From the NCBI RefSeq assembly GCF_003368535.1, contig NZ_QSLN01000007.1, positions 16,012-80,011 on the forward strand: a stretch of 64,000 nucleotides of DNA, in the 5' to 3' direction. The notes under the pieces were generated by a model. The model did not search any database. It was not told where the DNA came from and worked only from the letters and a program-made list of their open reading frames with translations. The stretch is from Ammonifex thiophilus (GTDB lineage Bacteria > Bacillota > Desulfotomaculia > Desulfotomaculales > Ammonificaceae). Shown piece by piece: positions 54,536-63,148 of the stretch. A program made the position numbers and the translations under genes. Position 1 is the first letter of the stretch. Each line of letters begins with the position of its first letter.

Positions 54536-54561
54536 CCCGGGAGCACAGGGAGGAAGGTACT

Positions 54562-55332
54562 ATTACCACTAAAACCAGGAAAGACAAGGAAATGACCATA
54601 ATCGAGCACCTGGAAGAGCTGCGGCGGGTGCTAATCGTCTCCGCGGTGGCAACAGGTGCTTTGTCTCTGGTAGCCGCTGTTTTTTACCGACAGATCCTAG
54701 CCTTACTCCTAAGCCCCCTCACCAGCGCCGGCTACAAGGTAGTCTTTACCGCTCCCACGGAAGCTTTTATGACCATAGTCAAGGTCTGCCTCTTCTCCGG
54801 TTTTCTAATGGCCCTTCCTATTATCCTGTGGCAGATATGGAGCTTTCTAGCTCCCGCCCTGGAGGAGACGGAAAGGCGTTACTTTGTGCTCTTTGTTTTC
54901 GGCTCTTTCTTTCTCTTCGTGGGCGGGGTGCTTTTTGGTTTCTTCGGGGTCTACCGCTACGGACTGGCCTTTCTTTTGCGCTTTGGCGGCGACTACCTCG
55001 TTCCCATGCTCACCATCGGCAAGTACATCTCCTTCACCATCTACTTCCTCGTGCCTTTCGGTATCATCTTCGAGCTCCCCTTAGTAAGCTACTTGCTGGC
55101 CCGGCTGGAGCTGATATCCAGCAAGTTCTTAGCTTCCAAGCGCAAATACGCTTTTCTGGTCATCGTCGTCCTGGCGGCGGCCATTACCCCTACCCCCGAC
55201 GCTTTTACCTGCCTCTTGATGGCCGGCCCCATGTATCTCCTTTACGAGATAAGCGTTTTTATAGTCCGGCTGACCGAGAAAGCCATGGCCCGGCAAAAGG
55301 AAAAAAGCGAGCTTCGCCCTGAACCACACTAA
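54562..55332 (+). CDS. tatC: Sec-independent translocase TatC (apparent ATT start)
   Basis: About 256 residues. MTIIEHLEELRRVLI (the TatC cytosolic signature), six helices, FGIIFELPLVSY and ITPTPDAFT. It recognises twin-arginine signals. The first ATG (54592) has its best Shine-Dalgarno 38 bases away. ATT at 54562 lies 8 bases after GGGAGG and would add TTKTRKDKE, a charged lead common in TatC. Which start is used is unproven. Confidence 0.93.
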   Translation: MTTKTRKDKEMTIIEHLEELRRVLIVSAVATGALSLVAAVFYRQILALLLSPLTSAGYKVVFTAPTEAFMTIVKVCLFSGFLMALPIILWQIWSFLAPALEETERRYFVLFVFGSFFLFVGGVLFGFFGVYRYGLAFLLRFGGDYLVPMLTIGKYISFTIYFLVPFGIIFELPLVSYLLARLELISSKFLASKRKYAFLVIVVLAAAITPTPDAFTCLLMAGPMYLLYEISVFIVRLTEKAMARQKEKSELRPEPH

Positions 55333-55409
55333 TCCCGTCCTAAAGGTTTAGCCCTTGGGACCGATTTCCCCTCAAAGGGGGGACTCTGGTTATATAGGGG
55401 GTGGATTTT

Positions 55410-56981
55410 TTGGGACGGGAGGTCTCTCTGAGGCGGCTTCTTCGTCTGGTACTGGCCCTGGGCCTGGTGGTGAGCGTCTGTACCTCCACCGGTCTGGCTA
55501 TTTACCTGGGAAGGCGCGAGCTCCAGGACACCTTGCAGGACCGGCTGGCGAAAACCCTGAAACTCGGCTACGCTTTCCTCGACCAGTGCTACCCGGGAAA
55601 CTGGGAAGTGAGAGAAGGGAAGTACCTTTGCAAGGGCGGGGCGGTTCTTAATAATAACTTCCAGTTGGTGGACAAGATCAAAGAGCTTTCGGGGTGCGAA
55701 GCCACCTTATTCCTGGGCGATACCCGCGTAGCCACCACCGTTTGCAACCAGGCAGGGCAGCGGGTGGTGGGTACCAAAGCTGCTCCCCAGGTGGTGGAGA
55801 GGGTGCTCAAGGAAGGTAAAGAGTACTACGGGGTGGCTGACGTGGCTGGCAGGCGCTCCCTTACCGCCTACATGCCCCTTCGCGATGCCCAGGGCAGCGT
55901 GGTAGGGATGTGGTTTGTGGGAATACCTCTGGAGAAGCTTGAAGTTCTTACCCGGCAGCTCATTTGGGCTAGTGCTTTAGGCGGTGCCCTGGTGATTTTG
56001 CTTTTCCTCCTTGGTCTTGTGCCTCTCACCAATGCCTTCACCGACCCCATCCGTCAGACGGCGGCGGCGCTGGAGCGAGTGGCGGCCGGGGATTTGGGGG
56101 TGGCCTTTGGCAGACAGCGCTTTAAAGCCCTGGCCCTACTCACCCAGGCGGCGGAAAAGATGGTGGCCAGGCTAAGGGAACTTGCCCGGCAGACGCAGGA
56201 GGCGGCGGGGAGGGTGGCTTCCAGGGCGGAGGAGCTGGCGGCAGCGGCGGAGGAAGCCTCGGCGGCGGTGGAGACCACGGCGGCCAGTGCTCAGGAGCTC
56301 TCGGCTGGCGCGGAGGAGATGGCCGCCAACGCCCAAGCCGCGGCCGAGTCCGCCGACCGGATAGAGGGGGAGGCCCGCAAGAGCCTCCAGCTTCTGGACG
56401 AGGCCCTGCGCAAAATAAGGGAAGCCAGGCAGACGGTAGACCAGGAGGTAGCCCTGGTGAAGAAGCAGGAGGAAACCACTTCCCTCATCGACCGCATAAC
56501 CCAGACCATCATGGATATAGCCGAGCAGACCAACCTGCTTGCCTTAAACGCGGCTATAGAGGCGGCACGGGCGGGAGAGCACGGGCGAGGATTCGCCGTG
56601 GTGGCCGAGGAGGTGCGGAAGCTGGCGGGACAGTCGGCCAGAGCAGCTTCTGAGATAGCCGGCTTGGTGGCCGACATCCAGCGGGGCATGCGGGAAGTTA
56701 CCGAATCTGCCACCCGTTCCTCTGCTGCGGTGCACGAAGGAGTCAACGCGGTAGATCAGGCTGCCCAGTCCCTCAAAGGGGTGCTGGGGCGTGTGGGCGA
56801 AACCCTGGGGGCGCTCAAGGAAATAGCCCACGCCGTAGAGCAGACGAGCGAAGCTACTCAGAACGTAGCCACCTCTTCCCAGGACCTGGGGCGCATGGCG
56901 GAGCGCGTAAGCCAGCTGGCCCAGGAGTTGGCGCGCGAAGCCGCCAGTCTCAAGGATTCTACCCGCGCCTTCAAGCTCTAA
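55410..56981 (+). CDS. Methyl-accepting chemotaxis protein with single Cache domain
   Basis: About 523 residues. TM1 (near 12-32), a periplasmic Cache domain (about 35-185) with [29 protein letters not shown] and [16 protein letters not shown]2, a HAMP region, then the signalling domain with the hairpin tip [35 protein letters not shown]. Ligand unknown. TTG 55410 fits the GGGGGTGG site better than GTG 55401, which overlaps it. Probably monocistronic, with a terminator behind. Confidence 0.92.
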   Translation: MGREVSLRRLLRLVLALGLVVSVCTSTGLAIYLGRRELQDTLQDRLAKTLKLGYAFLDQCYPGNWEVREGKYLCKGGAVLNNNFQLVDKIKELSGCEATLFLGDTRVATTVCNQAGQRVVGTKAAPQVVERVLKEGKEYYGVADVAGRRSLTAYMPLRDAQGSVVGMWFVGIPLEKLEVLTRQLIWASALGGALVILLFLLGLVPLTNAFTDPIRQTAAALERVAAGDLGVAFGRQRFKALALLTQAAEKMVARLRELARQTQEAAGRVASRAEELAAAAEEASAAVETTAASAQELSAGAEEMAANAQAAAESADRIEGEARKSLQLLDEALRKIREARQTVDQEVALVKKQEETTSLIDRITQTIMDIAEQTNLLALNAAIEAARAGEHGRGFAVVAEEVRKLAGQSARAASEIAGLVADIQRGMREVTESATRSSAAVHEGVNAVDQAAQSLKGVLGRVGETLGALKEIAHAVEQTSEATQNVATSSQDLGRMAERVSQLAQELAREAASLKDSTRAFKL

Positions 56982-56999
56982 TAGCAGTCGAAAGCCAGG

Positions 57000-57045
57000 A
57001 CTTAAGGGGGCAAGGCATCTTGCCCCCTTAAGTGTTTATTTGGTT
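57000..57045 (+). terminator. Strong terminator after the chemoreceptor gene
   Basis: Perfect 15-bp stem ACTTAAGGGGGCAAG with its complement (57000-57014 and 57019-57033), 4-base loop GCAT, then GTTTATTTGGTT. The T-run is imperfect, and the symmetric stem may work in both directions. Confidence 0.85.
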
Positions 57046-57304
57046 CAGACGCTAACCTGGCGAAAGTTTACCTTCTCACATTTTCGTCTCCAGTTGTCAG
57101 CCATGCGACTTTGTCAGGCAAGATAGATTAACCCATACTATCAACTAACGCGACAGACAAAGGATTGAGAGCTTGTTAAAATCAACACGAGCAACAAGGT
57201 CGATATTTTTTATTTTATGCCAGAAAGGAGGGAGAGGAAGGTTCGGTCGTGTGACCCGTTTGGAGAGAAAGTTGACTCGACCAGCTTTCAGGGGAGGATG
57301 AGGA
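57046..57304 (+). other. Upstream region of the DUF169 gene, no gene seen
   Basis: AT-rich non-coding sequence holding the promoter at 57111-57139, a direct repeat TTGTCAG (57095 and 57111), and a long leader of about 155 bases. A frame beginning ATG 57217 shows no family and starts inside purine-rich sequence; I do not count it. Confidence 0.5.
57111..57139 (+). promoter_or_regulatory. Predicted promoter of the DUF169-TauE genes
   Basis: TTGTCA (57111-57116), 17-base spacer, CATACT (57134-57139). Confidence 0.55.
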
Positions 57305-58123
57305 ATGAAGGCGCTGAGTTACCGGGAAATGCAGCAGATCCTGATGGAAGAGCTAAGACTAATGTACTACCCCGTGGCCGTGAAGTTTATCTTCGAGGAA
57401 GAAGAGCTCGAAGATTTTCGTCGGAACGCTTCTTATTACGAGGCTCTGCGTCCTTTGACCTTCTGCCAGTTTGAGTTGGGGGCGCGCATGAAGGGCTACA
57501 CTCTGCTGGCCACCCGGGAGAACCTGGGTTGCTCGAACGCTGCTTTTGTCTTCGGCTGGAAGTCTTTTGACGATAACGAGATAAAGAGCCATCTCAAGTA
57601 TGTGCGCGACTGGGATCAGGCGGCCAGGTTTATCCAGTCTAAACCTCGCCTGCCGGAGGGCAGCCTTAAGGCTTTTGTCGTCTCGCCCCTAGCCAGCACT
57701 TATTTCGACCCCGATGTGGTGCACTTCTACTGCGACAACATGCAGGCCTATCACCTGGCGGTGGACTACATGTCGGCACTTGACATCCACCCGCTCCGTT
57801 CTAACTTCACCATTAACTCGGCAACTTGTGCCGGCTGTGTCTTTTCCTACCAGGAAAAGATGGCCACCGTTCATCCCGCCTGCAGCGGCAGCTATAATGC
57901 GGGCAAAACGGAGCGGGGGGAGATCAACGTCATGATCCCGGGCGAGCACATCGGAGCGGTGGTCAACCGGCTGCTAGAGCGGATAGAGAAGTACGGCTCG
58001 AGTTCCATAACCCGCCCTGGAGATCCCTTCCCCGGTGCCGACATTTGCAAGAACTGTCCTCTGATCGTATTCCGGGAGGCGAAGGAGGGTAAGGAGGCAT
58101 GCTCCAGCACCACGGGAAAATAG
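57305..58123 (+). CDS. DUF169 family protein
   Basis: 272 residues. MYYPVAVKFIFEEEE, RPLTFCQFELGARMKGYTLLATRENLGCSNAAFVFG, ATCAGCVFSYQ, VHPACSGSYNAGKTERGEINVMIPGEHIGAVV fit DUF169. Seven or more conserved Cys hint at a metal or Fe-S site; activity unknown. ATG after GGGGAGGATGAGG. It overlaps the exporter gene downstream by 25 bases, so the products likely work together. Confidence 0.82.
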   Translation: MKALSYREMQQILMEELRLMYYPVAVKFIFEEEELEDFRRNASYYEALRPLTFCQFELGARMKGYTLLATRENLGCSNAAFVFGWKSFDDNEIKSHLKYVRDWDQAARFIQSKPRLPEGSLKAFVVSPLASTYFDPDVVHFYCDNMQAYHLAVDYMSALDIHPLRSNFTINSATCAGCVFSYQEKMATVHPACSGSYNAGKTERGEINVMIPGEHIGAVVNRLLERIEKYGSSSITRPGDPFPGADICKNCPLIVFREAKEGKEACSSTTGK

Positions 58124-59313
58124 TCTCAAGTTCTTTACTTTTGGTTTTTTTGCTGGTGGCTTTTTCTCTGCCGGCGATCGCTAGTGATTTCACCATCAAT
58201 CTGGACCGGACAGAGTTCGACAACGGTGGTACTTTTACCGTTACTGGAAAGGCTCCGGCAGGAAGCCGAGTCTTTCTGGAAATATGGAGCGAGAAGCAAG
58301 TGCGCGCTTCTTACTTCGACAGCAAAAAGGATCCTCAGACGGGGAAAATTCCCTACATACTTTACCTTTCTAAAGAAGTGCCGGCTTACTACCAGATAAT
58401 CTTGCCGGCAGACGAAAAAGATAAATTACAGGCCATCAAGGCCGAAGGGAAGAAATGGTCTCTGAGCAAAGCTCTAAAGGATCTGGGAGCGGATGTAGCC
58501 TACCGGGCTCCTTCCAAGATAAAAATCGATGCTTACAAGGCGGGTTTCTTGGCCAGCGTCATCGGATCCCGCGGGAAGCTACTGCCTCCTCTCGATCCCA
58601 AGGAGACGCGGAAGCGCTCCATGCAACTCATTAAGGCCCGTTTCCGAGACCCAGACAAAATCTTCTGCCCGGCTCTAGAAATTTCCCCCGACGGCTCCTT
58701 TAAAGCTTCCGTCACTCTGCCCAAAGACTCTGCTCCTGGCCGGTACTATGTGGTGGCGGTGACCGATAAGGGGGAGCGCAGCGCGCCGGTGTATCTGGAA
58801 AACCACTTGAGGTTCCCCTCCGTTTACCTAAGCAACGCGGGGACGGGCATCAACATCTTCGGGCCTTTCCTGCTGGCCTTGGCCATAACCACTTTCGGTG
58901 TGCTCATGGGTGCGGGAGGCGGTTTCATCCTCAACCCCTTGCTGGTCTCCCTCTGGCCCCTACCGCACACGGTGGTGGCGGGTACGGTCATGCCCACAGT
59001 GCTCTTCTCCCAGGCTTCCGGTATTTACAATTACACCCGGATAAAATTCATTAACTGGAAGTTGGGGCTGAGCTTAGGCGCAGCCATGGTGCTGGGTGGC
59101 TTTATCGGACCCAAGCTTACCGAGCTCATCACTCTGGAGCAGTTCAAGTTCATCTTCGGCTGGATCTTGCTGGTCCTGGCCGGGCTCATGGTGTGGCAGA
59201 CTACGCCCGGTTACCTAGAGCGCCACAAGAAGGAGCAGGCTATCCTGAAGGAATTCCGGCGCCGAGCCGAAGAGGCGGCGAAGGCGCGCCTGGCCAAGGA
59301 GGGCGGTAGGTAA
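58099..59313 (+). CDS. TauE/SafE exporter, N-terminal half with large extracytoplasmic domain
   Basis: 404 residues. Signal peptide or anchor (about 9-29, LLLVFLLVAFSLPAIAS), a 220-residue extracytoplasmic domain of beta character (TGKAPAGSRVFLEIW, GSFKASVTLPKDSAPGRYYVVAV), then four helices with the TauE half-repeat GVLMGAGGGFILNPLLV. A Lys/Arg/Glu-rich tail follows. Only one TauE repeat is present; the second is the next gene. TauE/SafE proteins export sulfite or organosulfonates. ATG 58099 with GGAGG ten bases upstream. Confidence 0.83.
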   Translation: MLQHHGKIVSSSLLLVFLLVAFSLPAIASDFTINLDRTEFDNGGTFTVTGKAPAGSRVFLEIWSEKQVRASYFDSKKDPQTGKIPYILYLSKEVPAYYQIILPADEKDKLQAIKAEGKKWSLSKALKDLGADVAYRAPSKIKIDAYKAGFLASVIGSRGKLLPPLDPKETRKRSMQLIKARFRDPDKIFCPALEISPDGSFKASVTLPKDSAPGRYYVVAVTDKGERSAPVYLENHLRFPSVYLSNAGTGINIFGPFLLALAITTFGVLMGAGGGFILNPLLVSLWPLPHTVVAGTVMPTVLFSQASGIYNYTRIKFINWKLGLSLGAAMVLGGFIGPKLTELITLEQFKFIFGWILLVLAGLMVWQTTPGYLERHKKEQAILKEFRRRAEEAAKARLAKEGGR

Positions 59314-59708
59314 TGAAAATGAAGATCGAGTTCTGGGGGCAGGAGTTCGAAGTAAACGTGCTTCTGGGCTGCTTGGGTAGCTTTCTCATAGCAGTAATTT
59401 CCTCGATGTTCGGCTTCGGCGGCGGCCCATTTATGGTTCCCCTCCTAACGGTAGGGTTGGGGCTGCCCATGTACGTGGTAGTAGGAAGCTCTTTGTTGGC
59501 TATCTTCTTCAACACCCTCATGGGCTCGCTCCGGCACTACCAGTTTGGCAACTTCGACCCTCTGCTCTTCCTCATAATGTTCCCGGCCGCCATCTTGGGC
59601 GGGTATATCGGCCCCCAGATAGCCAAAAGGGTCAGTCCGGTGGCGGTGAAGCGCATTGCCGCGGCCGGGTTGGTTCTTCTGGCCCTCAACCTTCTGGGGG
59701 TTTACTAG
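59313..59708 (+). CDS. TauE/SafE exporter, C-terminal half
   Basis: 131 residues, four helices, carrying the second TauE repeat SSMFGFGGGPFMVPLLTV and PAAILGGYIGPQIAKRV. Stop and start overlap in TAATG, so it is made together with the first half; the two likely assemble into one 8-helix transporter. A terminator lies 31 bases downstream. Confidence 0.83.
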   Translation: MKMKIEFWGQEFEVNVLLGCLGSFLIAVISSMFGFGGGPFMVPLLTVGLGLPMYVVVGSSLLAIFFNTLMGSLRHYQFGNFDPLLFLIMFPAAILGGYIGPQIAKRVSPVAVKRIAAAGLVLLALNLLGVY

Positions 59709-59738
59709 GCCAAACCCTTTCATCCCCATAATGCTCTG

Positions 59739-59773
59739 GCCCCCGCGCCCTCATGGCTGCGGGGGCGATTTTT
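59739..59773 (+). terminator. Terminator after the split exporter genes
   Basis: Perfect 8-bp stem GCCCCCGC / GCGGGGGC with a 12-base loop, then GATTTTTCTCTTT. Confidence 0.9.
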
Positions 59774-59872
59774 CTCTTTACCGGCCGAGGTTTGAGTGTT
59801 AAAATCTATCCCAAAGCCAAGAAGGCTTACCTCAAGGCTTCGCCCGCGAACGAGCGAGGTAGAAGCTTTTAA

Positions 59873-60080
59873 TTTTATAAAACCACCGCGGGAAGACCTG
59901 CCTCCATAAAGGCGGTTGGATCGACCACGGCGGCTAGGTTTTTGTGGTAAAAATTAAAAACAAAAACTGCAAGTATCGTCAAGGGCCGCATAAGCGGCAC
60001 CTGACATAGTCGGGACAGCAGTGACGGTCCCCTCCGGCGGCAGGTTTCAAAAGGACCGCCAGGCAACCGGTGTAACCCGA
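59873..60080 (+). mobile_element. Internal-deletion derivative (MITE-like) of the tnpB element
   Basis: Bases 59873-59946 match the left end at 12917-12990 (67 of 74 identical by eye), and 59969-60037 match the right end at 14328-14396 (64 of 69). They are joined by about 22 bases, with tnpB missing. Differences are nearly all transitions. The block CCGGTGTAACCCG near 60068-60080 is also shared. The 22-bp terminal palindrome is absent, so the right end has decayed. It lies directly upstream of metE. No SAM riboswitch or T-box is recognisable in this leader. Confidence 0.8.
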
Positions 60081-60127
60081 CATCGGTACCGGAAAATTCG
60101 TAGCCACTTTTCGGGGGTGAAAATGCT

Positions 60128-62395
60128 TTGCTCGTTAGCAATCTAGGTTATCCACGTATAGGAGAGAAGAGAGAACTCAAGTGGTTGCTCGAGGCCTACT
60201 GGGAAGGAAAGCTGGCGCAAGAAGCTTTTTGGCAAGAAGTTTTCTCCTTGGAAGAAAATAATTGGCGCCGGCAGCTAAAGCTTGGAGTGGAACTTTTGCC
60301 GGTAGGCGACTTTTCCCTCTACGATCACGTGCTAGACTTGGCCTTCGCCCTAGATCTTATTCCCCAGCGCTTCGAGTTCTTAAGGGGTCGTGGGGGACTC
60401 GAGCTTTACTTCGCCCTGGCACGGGGAGCGGAAGGGGTAAAGGCCTGCGCCTTGAAAAAGTGGTTCAATACCAACTACCACTACATCGTGCCTGAGTGGG
60501 AGAAAGAGCCGCGTTTAGTCACAAATCCCTACTTGGAGGCCTTCCAGCGGGCCCGGCAAGCCTTGGGAGTCAACGGTAAGCCGGTCTTGGTTGGTCCTTT
60601 CACCTTCGTAAAGCTTTCTCGAGGCTACAGGGACTGGCGGGAAGCGCTGGAAAGCCTATTACCCCCTTACGTTGCGCTCCTGGAGCAGCTGGCCGAGGCC
60701 GGAGCCGAGTGGGTGCAGCTGGACGAGCCGGCTCTGGTTTTGGATCTCGAGCGGGAAGAGGTAGAGGCGGTGGAACGGACCTACCGCCAGCTGGCCGAAA
60801 AGAGCAGGGTCAAGATCATGCTCCAAACTTACTTCGGCAGTCTCAGCTGCTATCCGGAAGTTATGCGCTTGCCCGTGGCCGGTGTAGGCCTGGATCTGGT
60901 AAGCGATGCCCGGCACAACCTAGCCAATCTGGAACACTATGGCTTTCCCAAGGATAAAGTGCTGGGAGCCGGAGTAGTAGACGGCCGCAACGTCTGGCGG
61001 ACAGACCCCAAGAGGGCTCTGGAGTTAGTAAGATACTTAAGCGGCTTTGTTTCCCCGGATCGCCTTTGGCTCCAGCCCTCCTGCAGCCTCCTGCACCTTC
61101 CGGTCACGGTGGCCGGGGAAGAGAGGCTTCCACCAGAGCTCAAAAACGCCCTGAGTTTCGCCGACGAGCGCCTGCAAGAACTCAGGATGCTGAAGGAAGC
61201 TTTAACCCGGGGAGAGGAAACGGTCCGAGCGGAAATAGAGGAGGCCAGCCGGGCCAGACAGGCCCTGGACGCCATGCCGGGGCGGGTAGTCCCTGATGTG
61301 CGCCGCCGGGTGGGGGTTCTCGGCGAAGAAGAGTTCACCCGCAGCGTGCCTTTCGAAGAGCGCCAGAAGTTGCAGGCGGAGAAACTCAAGCTTCCCCTCC
61401 TTCCCACCACCACCATAGGAAGCTTCCCCCAAACCTCGGCCTTGCGCACCGTCAGAGCTCGCTTCCGGCGGGGAGAGATAAGCAAGCAGGAATACCGCGA
61501 TTTCATCCGCCAGGAGATAGCGCGGTGGATAAAGATCCAGGAAGAGATAGGGCTCGACGTGCTGGTGCACGGGGAGTTTGAGCGCAGCGACATGGTGGAG
61601 TACTTCGCTGCCAAGCTTCCCGGCTTTGCTTTGACCGCTAACGGCTGGGTGCAGTCTTACGGCTCGCGTTGCGTAAAGCCCCCCATCCTTTACGGCGATG
61701 TCTGGCGCCGGGAAAGTTTGACGGTGGCGGAAACGAGCTACGCCCAGTCGCTTACCACCCGGCCGGTGAAGGGCATCCTCACCGGACCAGTAACCATGAT
61801 CAAGTGGTCCTTCGTGCGCGAGGACCTGGAAGAGGAGCAGATAGCCTACCAGATAGCGCTGGCCCTGCGAGACGAGATAGCAGAGCTGGAGAGGGAAGGA
61901 ATCGGGATAATCCAGGTGGACGAGCCGGCCTTTCGCGAAGCTTTGCCTCTTAAGCGGCGAGAGCGCCCGCAATACCTGCTCTGGGCCGCTCAGGCCTTCC
62001 GCCTGGCTACCTCCGGGGTCAAGCCCGAGACTCAGATTCACACCCACATGTGCTATGCCGACCTGGAAGAAGTCCTGTCGGCGCTCGAAGGTATGGACCC
62101 CGATGTGGTCTCGGTGGAGGCCGCTCGGGGTGGGGCGGAGCTCGTGAAGCAACTTGAACGCCACGGTTTCCGCCGGGGGATAGGCTTGGGGGTCTTCGAC
62201 GTCCATAGCCCTTACCTCCCCCAGGAAGAGGAGATGGAGCGCTTCTTGAGCCGGGTGCTAGATCTCTTCCCGCCGGATAGGCTATGGGTCAACCCCGACT
62301 GCGGACTCAAGACACGGAAAGAAGAGGAAGCCGTGGAAGCCTTAAGGCGTATGGTTGCGGTGGCCAGGCGTCTGCGGGCAAAGCTAGGGGGATAG
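60128..62395 (+). CDS. metE: Cobalamin-independent methionine synthase
   Basis: 755 residues, full length. VSNLGYPRIGEKRELKWLLEAYW opening, the duplicated barrel, and C-terminal zinc ligands in IHTHMCYADL and NPDCGLKTR; TTTIGSFPQT marks the catalytic half. It transfers methyl from methyl-THF-polyglutamate to homocysteine. TTG start 8 bases after GGGGGTG. The FNR-type gene follows 6 bases on. Confidence 0.97.
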   Translation: MLVSNLGYPRIGEKRELKWLLEAYWEGKLAQEAFWQEVFSLEENNWRRQLKLGVELLPVGDFSLYDHVLDLAFALDLIPQRFEFLRGRGGLELYFALARGAEGVKACALKKWFNTNYHYIVPEWEKEPRLVTNPYLEAFQRARQALGVNGKPVLVGPFTFVKLSRGYRDWREALESLLPPYVALLEQLAEAGAEWVQLDEPALVLDLEREEVEAVERTYRQLAEKSRVKIMLQTYFGSLSCYPEVMRLPVAGVGLDLVSDARHNLANLEHYGFPKDKVLGAGVVDGRNVWRTDPKRALELVRYLSGFVSPDRLWLQPSCSLLHLPVTVAGEERLPPELKNALSFADERLQELRMLKEALTRGEETVRAEIEEASRARQALDAMPGRVVPDVRRRVGVLGEEEFTRSVPFEERQKLQAEKLKLPLLPTTTIGSFPQTSALRTVRARFRRGEISKQEYRDFIRQEIARWIKIQEEIGLDVLVHGEFERSDMVEYFAAKLPGFALTANGWVQSYGSRCVKPPILYGDVWRRESLTVAETSYAQSLTTRPVKGILTGPVTMIKWSFVREDLEEEQIAYQIALALRDEIAELEREGIGIIQVDEPAFREALPLKRRERPQYLLWAAQAFRLATSGVKPETQIHTHMCYADLEEVLSALEGMDPDVVSVEAARGGAELVKQLERHGFRRGIGLGVFDVHSPYLPQEEEMERFLSRVLDLFPPDRLWVNPDCGLKTRKEEEAVEALRRMVAVARRLRAKLGG

Positions 62396-62401
62396 ACCTT
62401 G

Positions 62402-63049
62402 ATGATCCGCTGCCACGAGTGCGCCGTGCGGCCGGTAACCGTGGTGAAGTATCTTCCACCCCCGCATCTGGAGGAGTTCGCCGCCCATTTAGTGGTTCGC
62501 TCCTATGCTCCCGGAGAAGAGATCTTTTCCCCGGAACGAAAGAGCCGGCGGGTAGGCATCGTGCGGCAAGGATGGGTAAAAATCTTCTCCCTGGGAGAGT
62601 CCGGGAGGGAGCAAATTTTAGAATTGGTAGGCCCGGGGGGCTTTCTGGGAGAAGAAGCCGTTTGGCCTCGGGTTTCCGGGCCTCCTAACTTTGCCTCCGC
62701 TCTCACGCCGGTGGAAATATGCGAGATGTCGGCCGAGCTCTTTCGCCACCTGCTTAGCAGTTTCCCTCTTTTAGCCCAGGCCTTCGAGGAGTGCTTGATA
62801 AAGCGTCTACACTGGGCTAGAGAGCTGGCCGCCTTGCTGGCACTGGAGCCGGCTTGCAGGCGCCTGAAAAAGCTGCTCTTTTACCTCTTGGCGGAAAGGG
62901 ATTTCCCCCTCTCCCCCAGCGTGTCTCTGCTGGCCTCCCTAGCCGGCCTCACTCCGGAGACCGTTTCTCGCTGCCTTTCCCGCTGGCGGCGCGAGGGAGT
63001 GATCGAGCGCCGGGGCCGCCGGATCATCCTTTGCCAAGCTAAAATCTAG
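62402..63049 (+). CDS. FNR-type transcriptional regulator (Crp/Fnr family)
   Basis: 216 residues from ATG 62402 or 215 without the TTG just before it. N-terminal CHEC (Cys pair), cyclic-nucleotide-binding fold (GIVRQGWVKIFSLGESGREQILELVGPGGFLGEEAV), a further Cys in EICEM, and a winged helix whose recognition helix reads PETVSRCLSRW. ExxSR is the FNR code for TTGAT half-sites, and a perfect TTGAT-N4-ATCAA lies 22 bases after its stop. An oxygen- or NO-labile Fe-S cluster is possible from the Cys set; not proven. Confidence 0.88.
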   Translation: MIRCHECAVRPVTVVKYLPPPHLEEFAAHLVVRSYAPGEEIFSPERKSRRVGIVRQGWVKIFSLGESGREQILELVGPGGFLGEEAVWPRVSGPPNFASALTPVEICEMSAELFRHLLSSFPLLAQAFEECLIKRLHWARELAALLALEPACRRLKKLLFYLLAERDFPLSPSVSLLASLAGLTPETVSRCLSRWRREGVIERRGRRIILCQAKI

Positions 63050-63069
63050 AAAAGATCTTTTCAGGCAAA

Positions 63070-63085
63070 ATTGATTAAGATCAAT
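63070..63085. promoter_or_regulatory. Perfect FNR box
   Basis: ATTGATTAAGATCAAT: TTGAT, four bases, ATCAA, flanked by A and T, fully symmetric at the contacts. It sits 64 bases before the sulfite reductase-like gene, a usual activator position, and directly after the FNR-type gene. Confidence 0.85.
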
Positions 63086-63148
63086 GATTTATTCCCCCTT
63101 CCCGGCTAAACTGGCGGTAAAAATTGTACCGGAAAGGGGAGAGGAGAA

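Noticed and set aside
57217..57474. Open frame overlapping the start of the DUF169 gene
   Set aside because: Begins in purine-rich leader sequence and runs out of frame through a clearly homologous gene.
59774..60127. SAM riboswitch or T-box before metE
   Set aside because: Neither the conserved SAM-I core nor a T-box sequence is visible; the gap is largely the IS-derived copy.
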